Shown: positions 6,850-15,095 of the stretch, piece by piece
How positions within the stretch are numbered: position 1 is the first letter of the stretch
Layout of the letters: every line of letters begins with the position of its first letter
Source: DMER64 sp964542305
GTDB taxonomy: Bacteria > Bacteroidota > Bacteroidia > Bacteroidales > UBA932
Direction: 5' to 3'
Assembly (NCBI GenBank): GCA_964542305.1
Contig: CAZITX010000005.1
Coordinates: forward strand, 1-64,000
Length of the DNA stretch: 64,000 nt
Notes under the pieces: model-generated
The model's database searches: none
What the model was told of the DNA's origin: nothing
What the model saw: the letters and a program-made list of their open reading frames with translations, nothing else
Program-made: the position numbers and the translations under genes

Positions 6850-8154
6850 ATGGTTAAAATACTGATCATTGAGGACGATGCCGCGTTCAACGTCCTTTTG
6901 AAAACATGGCTGGTCAAAGGCGGATTCCGTGCAGACGGTGTGCTTTCCGCCGGGGAAGCCATGAAAGCCGTACAGGCACAGGTCTACGACATTGTCCTTT
7001 GTGACCTCCGCCTGCCGGATACCGACGGCATGACACTTTTGAAATGGATCCGGGAAACTTCGCCGGACAGTGCCGTGTTTATCATGACAGGGTATGCCGA
7101 TGTACAGACCGCCGTGCAGGCCATCCGCCTGGGAGCGGTCGATTACCTTGAAAAACCGGTGGATCCCGTTATCCTGAAAGAGAAAATTGAAGAAATACTT
7201 CGCAAGAAAGACCGTCCGCACGAACGAATACCTTTTATTAAAGGGGATAGTCCCGCTTCCCTGAAGCTTTACGATTACATGATGCTGGTGGCTCCCACGC
7301 TGCTTTCGGTGCTCATTGCGGGCGAAAGCGGCACGGGAAAGGAATACGTGGCCAACCACATTCACCAGAACAGCACCCGACGGGACGGTCCGTTCGTGGC
7401 ACTGGACTGCGGCGCGATCCCCAGGGATTTGGCTTCGAGCGAATTGTTCGGGCACCTGAAGGGGTCCTTCACCTCGGCAATAAGCGACAAGAAAGGGGCT
7501 TTTGAGATGGCCGACGGCGGCACTTTGTTCCTTGACGAGATCGGGAACCTTTCCCCCGATGTACAGATGCAGCTGTTACGGGCCCTGCAGGAAGGGATGA
7601 TCAAACCGGTAGGGAGTTCCCGCATCATTGAGGTCAACATCCGGATCATTACTGCCACCAATGTGGACCTGAAACAAATGATAGAGCAGGGAAAATTCCG
7701 CGAGGACCTGTACCACCGGATCAACGAATTCCAGCTCACGATTCCGCGATTGCATGAAAGGGGCCGGGACATCCTCCTGTTTGCCCGTCATTTCCTGGAA
7801 TATGCCAACCGCCAGATGCACAAGCAGATCAAGGGGTTTTCACCGGATGCCGAACAACTGATGTTGTCTTATCAATGGAGGGGCAATTTGCGGGAATTGT
7901 TGAATATGGTAAAACGTACGGTTTTGTTGTCCGAAGGGCCGCTCGTCACGGTAGATGACCTTCCCGAAGAGATACGCCAGGTGCCTTCTTCCGGGCACGG
8001 ACAGGATACACAGACACTGAAAGAACAACACGAACGTCAGATGATCCTGGAAGCCCTGGCACGCACCAGGAACAACCGTACCCGTGCGGCCCGGTTGCTG
8101 GGTATTGACCGCAAAACCTTATACAATAAAATGAAGCTTTATCACCTGGAGTAA
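6850..8154 (+). CDS. Sigma-54-dependent (NtrC-type) response regulator
   Basis: The product has 434 residues. A receiver domain occupies residues 1-115, with acidic pocket IIEDD and phospho-acceptor Asp52 (CDLRLPD). An AAA+ domain runs from about 125 to 360, with Walker A GESGTGKE (158-165) and Walker B GGTLFLDE (223-230). A C-terminal Fis-type helix-turn-helix (TRAARLLGIDRKTLYNKMK) follows. The sigma-54 contact loop reads GSFTSA (205-210) instead of the canonical GAFTGA. A longer reading from 6520 was rejected because MVKILIIEDD is the typical receiver start. It is the natural partner of the convergent hybrid kinase, with which its 3' end overlaps by 36 bases, and is divergent from pilin E. 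Targets are not known. The altered loop is a reason to test whether it truly activates sigma-54 holoenzyme. Confidence 0.9.
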   Translation: MVKILIIEDDAAFNVLLKTWLVKGGFRADGVLSAGEAMKAVQAQVYDIVLCDLRLPDTDGMTLLKWIRETSPDSAVFIMTGYADVQTAVQAIRLGAVDYLEKPVDPVILKEKIEEILRKKDRPHERIPFIKGDSPASLKLYDYMMLVAPTLLSVLIAGESGTGKEYVANHIHQNSTRRDGPFVALDCGAIPRDLASSELFGHLKGSFTSAISDKKGAFEMADGGTLFLDEIGNLSPDVQMQLLRALQEGMIKPVGSSRIIEVNIRIITATNVDLKQMIEQGKFREDLYHRINEFQLTIPRLHERGRDILLFARHFLEYANRQMHKQIKGFSPDAEQLMLSYQWRGNLRELLNMVKRTVLLSEGPLVTVDDLPEEIRQVPSSGHGQDTQTLKEQHERQMILEALARTRNNRTRAARLLGIDRKTLYNKMKLYHLE

Positions 8155-10635
8155 TTTCCGGGCTTTTCCGATAACGCTTTGTACCAGGCCCGGATCCTCT
8201 TTTCCGGACCGTTCCAGAATTTCCAAGTCATTAACAAGCGGAGAATGCAATTGCCTGAACATAGGCAACATTTTGTGCGCAACCGAAGATATCCTTGTAA
8301 AATCTTTCTTTTCCAGACAATCCTGCATAGTGTCCAGGCTTTCTTGGGCCGAGGTGTGGAACACTTTTAATACCTGGGTGATCGCCTCCAGATCACCGTC
8401 AACCATTTGCCCCATTTCTGCCAGAGAAAAACCATCGTAGGATACTGCAGGGATGACGGGTGCAAGAATATGGTTCAGCTGGGCTTTTACAAACGGTTTT
8501 TCCAGGTGACCGGAGAATCCTTTTTCCAGGAAATGCCGCGAACTGAATACGCTGTTGGCTGTTACAGCAATAACGGGAGTGGGATAAAGGTTACGGACCT
8601 GTTCCAGTAAATGGAACCCGTCTCCGTTGGGCATCTGGATGTCGGTCAGTACCACGTCAACGGGAATGGATTGCATGATCTTAAGGGCTTTACCGGCACC
8701 GGAAGCTGTAGCAACCAGGTGTCCTGAAAGTTTGAGCATTTCAGAAGACAGGGCCAACTGGGAAGCATCGTCATCTACCACAAGTACACGCAGGGGGTAG
8801 CCGGATGGTTTTTCCGTAGCCGGCGATGCAGGTAAATGAAGGTCTTCTGCCTGTTTGTCTGTAAGTTCAACCGGAATGGAAATACAGAAGGTGGATCCCG
8901 AGTCTTTGTTCCCGGACAGGGTGATGTTGCCTTTGAACAGTTCAACGGTGCGTTTTACAATGGAAAGGCCCAGTCCCACGCCTTCTTTTTCCGGGGTGCT
9001 GGGCGTTTCCGCCCTGGTGAATTCTTCAAAAATCCTGGAACTTGCTTGCGAAGTGATTCCTGTCCCGGTATCGTAAACGGAAAAGAACAAAACAGAATCG
9101 TCCAGGGAAACGAATAGATCTACATGGCCTTTGTCTGTGAATTTCACGGCATTGGAAAGCAGGTTCATTACTATTTGCCTGAGGCGCAGCGGATCGGTTA
9201 TTATACATTGTGCGGAAGAAATATCTGTGCGAAGATTCAGGGTCACGCCTTTTTTATTTGCCGTGGGGGTGAAAACCGCGATGGCCTCCCGGAATAGCCG
9301 CGTGACCGGAGTCACGACGGGATTGAGTTGTGTTTTCTGTGCTTCCAGCCGGTAATATTCCAGTAGGTTGGCCAGTAGTTCCATAACGTGTTCTGCCGAG
9401 TGGGTCATGGGATCCAGGTATTCTTTCAATTTTTGTCCCGTTCCATTTTCCGGGGGGTTTTTGAGCAGGTCCAGGTACCCGACAATGGCACTCAGCGGGG
9501 CTTTGATATCGTGCGTGACAGTCAGCAACAGTTTTTCCCGGCTTTTCATCAAAGACTCGGCACGATTCCGCGCAATTTCCAGGTCTCTGCGGTATTTCCT
9601 GCTTTTGTTCAGATCGGCAAAAATGAACAGCACCGAGACAAGGATGATGAATAGGGCGACCCCTCCCAAAAGGGAAAGTGAATCGCCTGCCTGCTTAAGC
9701 GAAGCGCGGCGGGTCTCCAGCGAAGTCAGGGTGCTTTGGAACCATTCCTGGTTCAGTTCTTCCAGCAGTTGGTTGATCTGCATGTTCAATGCCCGGTCTG
9801 TTTCAATGAGTTCTTCCAGCTGGGCCGAGATTGCTTTCAGCTGGCGCTGTCTTTCGGCTTCCACGTCGTCCAGTACTTTCATTACCGCCTGAACGACCGT
9901 ATCGCGACTGGGCGTTCTTTGTGCAACGGGTTGCGGAGTGCCGGGAATGACGCGTACCAGGGAATCGGTGATTGTCCTGCGGATCTGTTTGATCTCCGTA
10001 ATGCTGTCCTGCATACGCGAAGGATTGAAGGCATTTCCCAAACGTTCAAAGAATGAAAGGCGGGGACGTTGTACCGCGGTTGTGATGGTGTCGTAAATGA
10101 TCTCTTCACGGATGACTACAGGCCGATTTCCCCGGGAAACCACCTCGGTCAGTTTTGGAGTTTCGGCAACGGTGGGTATTTGAGGCAAGGCCCGGTTTAC
10201 CTTTTGTGCTACCTCACGGTTGCTGCGACGGCTAAGTTCCTGTTGCTGCCGGGCTATATCCTGTATGTTGACATCCCTGTATACGAGCAGGCTGTCTATT
10301 TCATCCAGGATCTCCTGCTGGCGTTCCAGGATGGTTCCTTTGCCCAGAGAATCCAGCATAACGTCCACGTTGTCCAGGGCAGTACGGTACAGGTCGTAAT
10401 TTTCTGCTTTCGGGTCCTGGATAAAACGGGTCCCCAGCCATTCGGCTTCGTACAACAATGATATGGTATTGCTTATAAGCAGACTTCGCTCCAGGATCTC
10501 TTCCCGCCGGTCCTCACTCTGGAAAAGAAAAGGGTATACGCGTTTATACACGTACCACCCGGTACTTATGGCAAGGGCCACAAGCAGTATATAGCTGAAG
10601 ACAATCTTCAGGCGAAATCCCGTGTCCGGTTTCAT
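8119..10635 (-). CDS. Hybrid histidine kinase with receiver and HPt domains
   Basis: The product is an 838-residue membrane sensor. Two transmembrane helices (about 11-29 and 322-341) enclose a roughly 290-residue periplasmic region that is helical and coiled-coil rich and matches no sensor domain I recognise. A HisKA domain follows with His375 (VTHDIKAPL), then HATPase_c with N-box NLLSNAVKFT and G-box GVGLGLSIV. A receiver carries Asp665 (LTDIQMPNGDG), and a C-terminal HPt has His787 (VAHKMLPMF). The layout implies a His-Asp-His-Asp relay, with the convergent NtrC-type regulator as final acceptor. I chose ATG 10635 because upstream residues do not look like a kinase N-terminus. The promoter is not obvious, and the upstream region holds repeated TTGGGG/CCCCAA sites. 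Confidence 0.9.
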   Translation of the reverse strand: MKPDTGFRLKIVFSYILLVALAISTGWYVYKRVYPFLFQSEDRREEILERSLLISNTISLLYEAEWLGTRFIQDPKAENYDLYRTALDNVDVMLDSLGKGTILERQQEILDEIDSLLVYRDVNIQDIARQQQELSRRSNREVAQKVNRALPQIPTVAETPKLTEVVSRGNRPVVIREEIIYDTITTAVQRPRLSFFERLGNAFNPSRMQDSITEIKQIRRTITDSLVRVIPGTPQPVAQRTPSRDTVVQAVMKVLDDVEAERQRQLKAISAQLEELIETDRALNMQINQLLEELNQEWFQSTLTSLETRRASLKQAGDSLSLLGGVALFIILVSVLFIFADLNKSRKYRRDLEIARNRAESLMKSREKLLLTVTHDIKAPLSAIVGYLDLLKNPPENGTGQKLKEYLDPMTHSAEHVMELLANLLEYYRLEAQKTQLNPVVTPVTRLFREAIAVFTPTANKKGVTLNLRTDISSAQCIITDPLRLRQIVMNLLSNAVKFTDKGHVDLFVSLDDSVLFFSVYDTGTGITSQASSRIFEEFTRAETPSTPEKEGVGLGLSIVKRTVELFKGNITLSGNKDSGSTFCISIPVELTDKQAEDLHLPASPATEKPSGYPLRVLVVDDDASQLALSSEMLKLSGHLVATASGAGKALKIMQSIPVDVVLTDIQMPNGDGFHLLEQVRNLYPTPVIAVTANSVFSSRHFLEKGFSGHLEKPFVKAQLNHILAPVIPAVSYDGFSLAEMGQMVDGDLEAITQVLKVFHTSAQESLDTMQDCLEKKDFTRISSVAHKMLPMFRQLHSPLVNDLEILERSGKEDPGLVQSVIGKARKLLQVIKLHFIV

Positions 10636-10691
10636 AGGACTAAGGTATAAAGAAATTCCCGGTGGTACAAAATCCAGTGTTTTTGGGGTTG

Positions 10692-10710
10692 TTGGGGAAA
10701 TATTCCCCAA
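10692..10710. repeat. Inverted repeat TTGGGGAA-ATA-TTCCCCAA
   Basis: A perfect 8-3-8 inverted repeat lies 57 bases before the kinase start. Additional half-sites lie at 10683, 10727 and 10846. This is the size and symmetry of a dimeric regulator's binding site and may be an operator or enhancer. Confidence 0.5.
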
Positions 10711-10953
10711 TACGAGACCTCAAATTCCCCAAAAGGAGGGTCGTGGAATTGTTTTTTGAAAAGGAATTGATTAATTTCAATCTTGATTATCAGGAGGTTG
10801 TATTTTTGAGTGTTTTTTTATCTTCGGATTCACTATTTTTTTGAATTGGGGAATTTTTTGGAACGCTTTTTGACTTAATAAAGAGTAACGAACAAAGTGA
10901 GCGCGCGGAATTTTTTCATGCAAACAGAAGATCTATTGGTCGCGCCACGCAAT

Positions 10954-10989
10954 AAAGAGGGATACTGACAGGCGACAGTATCCCTCTTT
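10954..10989 (-). terminator. Strong hairpin terminator after cysS
   Basis: A 14-base-pair perfect stem (AAAGAGGGATACTG with CAGTATCCCTCTTT) and an 8-base loop lie 33 bases behind the cysS stop. The minus-strand transcript ends in CTCTTTATT. The hairpin is symmetrical enough to act on a plus-strand transcript as well. Confidence 0.8.
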
Positions 10990-11021
10990 GCTTATTTATA
11001 ACTTATTATAGTTCAGGCAGT

Positions 11022-12491
11022 TTAGATCTCCCAGTCGGTTCCGTCTTTGGTGTCTTTTATTTGGACGCCCAGTCCGGAGAGCCGGTCCCTGATCCTGTCC
11101 GATTCTTCCCAGTTCTTTTGGGCTCTTGCCTGTTTCCTGAAGTCCAGTATCATATCAACAAGGCCTTCTACCAAAGGAAGCCGGTTTTGGTCATTTTCTT
11201 CCTGCAGGCCCAATATATCAATAACCACCTGATCATAGATACTGTCCAGCCGTTTGATATCTTCCGGCGATACCGCTTTTTTACTGTCGGCCATAGTATG
11301 GATCCAGGAAACCAGGTCAAACAATGCGGCCAGTGCTACGGGTGTGTTCAGGTCATCGCAAAGGGCAGCGTAGATCTTTTCTTCGGTTTCCTGTATAAAA
11401 GCCGGGGAGGATCCATCCCCGGAAACATTCATTTTTTTGATTACGTTCCGGCCCCTGAGAAGACGTTGCAATCCTTTTTCTGCGGCAAGCAGGGCCTCGT
11501 TGCTGAAATCCAGCGGTCCCCGGTAATGTGCCTGGAGAATGAAAAAGCGGATGGTCATGGGTTTGAAGGATTGTGACAACAGGGGATGTGTCCCTTCAAA
11601 AAGCTGTTCAAGTGTTATAAAATTGCCCAGGGATTTCCCCATTTTCTGACCGTTTATGGTAATCAGATTGTTGTGCATCCAGTACCTGACACTGTTCTCT
11701 CCGCGTGTTACGGTGTTCTGGGCCAGTTCACATTCGTGATGAGGAAAGAGCAGGTCCATGCCGCCACCGTGAATGTCAAAAACCTGTCCCAGGTATTTGG
11801 AGCTCATTACCGAGCATTCCAGGTGCCATCCGGGAAAGCCTTCGCTCCAGGGCGAGGGCCAGTGCATAATATGCTCCGGAGAAGCTTTTTTCCACAGCGC
11901 AAAATCAAACGGAGACCGTTTGTCATCCTGACCGTCCAGGGTTCTCGTGTTGGCCTGGAGGTCTTCCAGAACACGCCGGGACAAAATCCCGTAATGGTGT
12001 TCCCGGTTGTATTTTTCTACGTCAAAATAGACAGATCCGTTTATCTGGTATCCCATACCGGCATCCAGGATCTGTTGGATAAGGGCAATTTGTTCAGTAA
12101 TGTGCCCGGAAGCCCTGGGCTCTATACTTGGGGGCATGGTGTTGAGAGCAGCCATGGCCCGGTGGTAACGGATGGTGTAATATTGCACCACTTCCATGGG
12201 TTCCAGTTCCTCCAGGCGTGCCTTTTTGGCGATCTTGTCTTCTCCTGTATCGGAATCGTTTTCCAGGTGTCCTACGTCTGTGATATTACGAACGTAGCGG
12301 ACTTTGTATCCAATATTTCTCAGTAGCCTGACAAACACATCATAAACCACACCGGGACGGGCATGTCCCAGGTGCGGATCCCCGTAAACCGTGGGACCGC
12401 ATACGTAAAGTCCCACATGATCCGGAATAAGCGGTTGAAATTTTTCCTTTTCCCTGGTCAGGGTATTGTAGATAAAAAGATCTCTGGGCAT
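11022..12491 (-). CDS. cysS: Cysteinyl-tRNA synthetase
   Basis: This 489-residue class I aminoacyl-tRNA synthetase charges tRNA-Cys with cysteine in the cytoplasm. Zinc ligand Cys31 (YVCGPTVY) and the HIGH-type motif PHLGH (39-43) are seen. The catalytic-domain zinc residues GWHLECS and HHECE follow, and the KMSKS-type loop reads KMGKS. Length fits the family. The promoter TACATTTG lies 28 bases upstream and a strong hairpin terminator follows, so this is probably a single-gene transcript. Confidence 0.96.
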   Translation of the reverse strand: MPRDLFIYNTLTREKEKFQPLIPDHVGLYVCGPTVYGDPHLGHARPGVVYDVFVRLLRNIGYKVRYVRNITDVGHLENDSDTGEDKIAKKARLEELEPMEVVQYYTIRYHRAMAALNTMPPSIEPRASGHITEQIALIQQILDAGMGYQINGSVYFDVEKYNREHHYGILSRRVLEDLQANTRTLDGQDDKRSPFDFALWKKASPEHIMHWPSPWSEGFPGWHLECSVMSSKYLGQVFDIHGGGMDLLFPHHECELAQNTVTRGENSVRYWMHNNLITINGQKMGKSLGNFITLEQLFEGTHPLLSQSFKPMTIRFFILQAHYRGPLDFSNEALLAAEKGLQRLLRGRNVIKKMNVSGDGSSPAFIQETEEKIYAALCDDLNTPVALAALFDLVSWIHTMADSKKAVSPEDIKRLDSIYDQVVIDILGLQEENDQNRLPLVEGLVDMILDFRKQARAQKNWEESDRIRDRLSGLGVQIKDTKDGTDWEI

Positions 12492-12519
12492 AATGGCACA
12501 TTTACATTTTCAACAGGTG

Positions 12520-12527
12520 CAAATGTA
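12520..12527 (-). promoter_or_regulatory. -7 promoter element TACATTTG for cysS
   Basis: TACATTTG on the minus strand ends 28 bases before the cysS ATG and lies just beyond the end of the ssb gene, giving cysS independent expression. Confidence 0.5.
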
Positions 12528-12536
12528 CGTAATTTT

Positions 12537-12869
12537 TCAGCCCGATACCACCTCCTTAAGTGTCTGTGCCATTATTTCCTGGATATACCGGGCCTGCCCG
12601 TCTTTTTCATAGGTTTTGGTCCGGACCTTCCCGGTAATTTGAAGTCGTTTACCCTTTTTTACGTTTTCAAACGGGGCAATGTCTTTTCCTTCCCAGGCTA
12701 CGATCCGGTGCCAGGTAGTCTCTTCTTTTAGCTCTCCGGAAGCGGTCTTTACCACTTCTCCTGTAGCCAGGTTAAAATTCATGACCTTACGTCCTTCTTC
12801 GGATTGCCCGATCCTGGGATCTGCACCTACACGTCCCATCAATTCCACTTTGTTTACAGATTGTTCCAT
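12537..12869 (-). CDS. Small single-stranded DNA-binding protein (OB fold)
   Basis: From the ATG at 12869 this is a 110-residue SSB-family protein (MEQSVNKVELMGRVGADPRI...). The OB-fold hallmarks are present: NKVxLMGRVGxDP, WHRIVAW and KGKRLQITGKVRT. The protein ends directly after the OB fold (LKEVVSG). It lacks both the disordered linker and the acidic tail ending in DxPF that replication SSBs use to bind partner proteins, so it is probably a secondary SSB rather than the main replication protein. A longer reading starting at 12902 is possible but adds residues without similarity. It has its own promoter. Confidence 0.85.
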   Translation of the reverse strand: MEQSVNKVELMGRVGADPRIGQSEEGRKVMNFNLATGEVVKTASGELKEETTWHRIVAWEGKDIAPFENVKKGKRLQITGKVRTKTYEKDGQARYIQEIMAQTLKEVVSG

Positions 12870-12895
12870 AACGTTTTTTTTAAGGTTATACGAAA

Positions 12896-12903
12896 CAAAC
12901 ATA
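12896..12903 (-). promoter_or_regulatory. -7 promoter element TATGTTTG for the small ssb gene
   Basis: TATGTTTG on the minus strand ends 26 bases before the ATG at 12869 and matches TAnnTTTG. Confidence 0.45.
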
Positions 12904-12926
12904 ACACTCCCTCACAAAAAAAAGAT

Positions 12927-12978
12927 CCCGGAAACTAAAAAACTGAAATTGTCCTGTGATGTTTTTTAGTTTGCCGGG
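12927..12978 (-). terminator. Hairpin terminator after the S9 peptidase gene
   Basis: A 17-base-pair stem with one bulge (CCCGG-AAACTAAAAAAC with GTTTTTTAGTTTGCCGGG) is followed on the minus strand by ATC and eight T residues. This is a textbook intrinsic terminator 21 bases behind the peptidase stop. Confidence 0.85.
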
Positions 12979-12999
12979 TTTTCTTCGTTTTATTAACGA

Positions 13000-15084
13000 T
13001 CATTTCAGGTATTTGTCCAGAAATTCAAAGAAGACACGGTTCCAAAGAATGTTATTTTGCGGTTTTAGGATCCAGTGGTTTTCATCGGGGAACAATACCA
13101 TTTTAGCAGGGACACCGTTCAATTTGGCGGCATTGAAAGCAGCCATGGCCTGGTCAACGGGAACGCGGTAATCCAGTTCTCCGTGCGTTATCAGGATGGG
13201 TTTGTTCCAGTACTGAACCTTCTTGTGGGGCGATTGGGCATAATGCCTAACGGCAGTGGGATTCGTATCCCAGGGAGCGCCTCCGTTGTCCCAGTGCGGG
13301 AACCAGATTTCCTCGGTTTCCATATACATATGTTCGGTATTGAAGATACCGGCGTGAGCTATGAAAGCGGCAAAACGTCCGCTGTGATTTCCTGCCAGGT
13401 AAAAAACGGAATATCCTCCGTAACTGGCACCGACAGCCGCAATACGTTTGCCGTCCACAAAAGGTTCACGTCTCATGTGATCTACGGCACTCAGGTAATC
13501 CTGCATGTTCTGTCCGGCGTAATCCCCGCTAATCTGTTCGGTCCACTCCTGCCCGAAAGCGGTAGTGCCCCTGCGGTTGGGAAGGATTACTATGTAGCCG
13601 TTGGCGGCAATGAGCTGGTGGCACCAGCGGTAAGACCATCCCTGTGACAGGGTGGATTGCGGACCTCCTGCGCAAAACAATACGGCAGGGTATTTCTTTT
13701 CCGGGTCAAAGTGAGGCGGATATACCACCCACGTGAGCATCTTTTTGTTATCGGTCGTAGTTACCCACCGCTCTTCCACTTGTCCCAAAGTCAACTGATC
13801 CAGCAAATGTTTGTTTTCAAAGGAAAGCTGCGTGTATGCACCGGATACGGGATCTATGGAAACAACCTCGGCCGGCATGGACATGGAGACATATGTTCCA
13901 ATGAGCTGCTGTCCTTCGGCAGGACTGCCCGTCAGTTGAACCGGGCCGCAATTGTACCACCCGGAAGTGATCTGGCGGATTTTTTCCGTTTCAAGATCCA
14001 GGGCGAACACCTGCGTAATACCCTCGGCACATGAAGTGAAGAAAAGGCCTTTGCTGTCCTGCATCCACGTGACGCTTTCGACGTTGTAACGGAAACCGGC
14101 AGTAAGGTCTTTGACAGATCCGTCCTGGAACGAATACAACATCAGGCGGTTCTTATCGGCTTCGTATCCGTCTCGTTCCATGCTGTTCCATACCAGGAAT
14201 TTTCCGCAAGGGGAAAACCGGGGAGCCGTATCGTATCCTTTTATATCCCGGCTCAGGTTGACTTCCTGTCCGGTTTCCAGGTTGTGCAGGTAAATGTCCG
14301 AGTTTGTGGAAACGGCATACTCCACTCCGGTAAGTTTCCGGCAGGAATAAGCAATGCTTTTCCCGTCCGGACTCCATGCCAGTTCGCCTATGTCCCCGAA
14401 AGGCAGGGTGGGAAGCTCGTAAGGCAGCCCTTCCAGCAGATCGATTTCTCCTGACAGGGTTTTCCCGTCAAAGTCCGCAACGAAAGCGTGGGGGATCTCT
14501 TCTACAAAACAGTCCCAGTGACGGTACATCAGATCGTCAATGATTCTTCCGGTGGCCTTGTCCAGAGCCGGATCAATGTCTGTGGGTTTTACGGCCGATT
14601 TTACGGTAGAAGTAAACAGTATTTTATCTCCGGCGAGAGACAGGCTGAATTCCATGATCTGTTTTTCCGTTCCCGGGATCTGCTTGCGACGCGAACCGTC
14701 ACCTTGCATTACCCATAATTTTCCTTCCGACAGGAAAAGAATGCGGTCGTTATCCAGCCAGCGGGCATTGGATTCGCTTTTTGAGGTATTGGTAATGCGC
14801 CGGTTGTCGGATCCGTCAATATTCATAACGAACAGTTCCCTGTTGCGTTTGTTTTGTTCAATGGAAGTATATGTTACTCCGTATACGATTTTTGTTCCGT
14901 CGGGAGAAACCTGCGGGTCCGAAACGCGGCCAAAGTGATTTAAAATCCCGGCATCCAGAAGGTCGTTTTCCGGAATACCTGTATATTTCCCGATAACCGG
15001 GACTTTGTCACCGGCATTTTTCCGGCAGCCGGTATGGATCATGGCACTGCTAAGCATCATAATGATCAGGATTGTCTTGTTCAT
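13000..15084 (-). CDS. S9 prolyl-oligopeptidase-family lipoprotein peptidase
   Basis: The product is a 694-residue exported serine peptidase. The N-terminus MNKTILIIMMLSSAMIHTGC carries a lipobox with Cys19, so it is probably membrane anchored. Residues about 40-430 form a TolB/WD-like beta-propeller with repeated SPDG(K/T)xIxY motifs. The C-terminal alpha/beta-hydrolase has Ser554 in GASYGG, Asp638 in GELDYRVP and His670 in ENHW. Family members such as dipeptidyl peptidases release short peptides from proteins. The residue preference cannot be read from sequence. The gene lies 11 bases behind a DUF4402 gene and is probably co-transcribed with it. Confidence 0.9.
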   Translation of the reverse strand: MNKTILIIMMLSSAMIHTGCRKNAGDKVPVIGKYTGIPENDLLDAGILNHFGRVSDPQVSPDGTKIVYGVTYTSIEQNKRNRELFVMNIDGSDNRRITNTSKSESNARWLDNDRILFLSEGKLWVMQGDGSRRKQIPGTEKQIMEFSLSLAGDKILFTSTVKSAVKPTDIDPALDKATGRIIDDLMYRHWDCFVEEIPHAFVADFDGKTLSGEIDLLEGLPYELPTLPFGDIGELAWSPDGKSIAYSCRKLTGVEYAVSTNSDIYLHNLETGQEVNLSRDIKGYDTAPRFSPCGKFLVWNSMERDGYEADKNRLMLYSFQDGSVKDLTAGFRYNVESVTWMQDSKGLFFTSCAEGITQVFALDLETEKIRQITSGWYNCGPVQLTGSPAEGQQLIGTYVSMSMPAEVVSIDPVSGAYTQLSFENKHLLDQLTLGQVEERWVTTTDNKKMLTWVVYPPHFDPEKKYPAVLFCAGGPQSTLSQGWSYRWCHQLIAANGYIVILPNRRGTTAFGQEWTEQISGDYAGQNMQDYLSAVDHMRREPFVDGKRIAAVGASYGGYSVFYLAGNHSGRFAAFIAHAGIFNTEHMYMETEEIWFPHWDNGGAPWDTNPTAVRHYAQSPHKKVQYWNKPILITHGELDYRVPVDQAMAAFNAAKLNGVPAKMVLFPDENHWILKPQNNILWNRVFFEFLDKYLK

Positions 15085-15095
15085 AACATAAAGAG

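Larger units (their letters stand above)
10636..11021. other. 386-base non-coding region between kinase and cysS
   Basis: No convincing gene lies here; a 60-codon reading frame on the plus strand (10662-10844) has no start context or family features. The half adjoining the kinase contains TTGGGG at 10683-10688, the inverted repeat at 10692-10710, CCCCAA at 10727-10732 and TTGGGG at 10846-10851. The half near cysS holds the cysS terminator. A TATTTTTG at 10801-10808 on the plus strand could start a small RNA ending at that hairpin, but the -33 is poor. Confidence 0.6.

Noticed and set aside
10662..10844. Possible 60-codon gene in the kinase-cysS gap
   Set aside because: No signal, domain or promoter; it runs through the TTGGGG repeats and has low-complexity composition.
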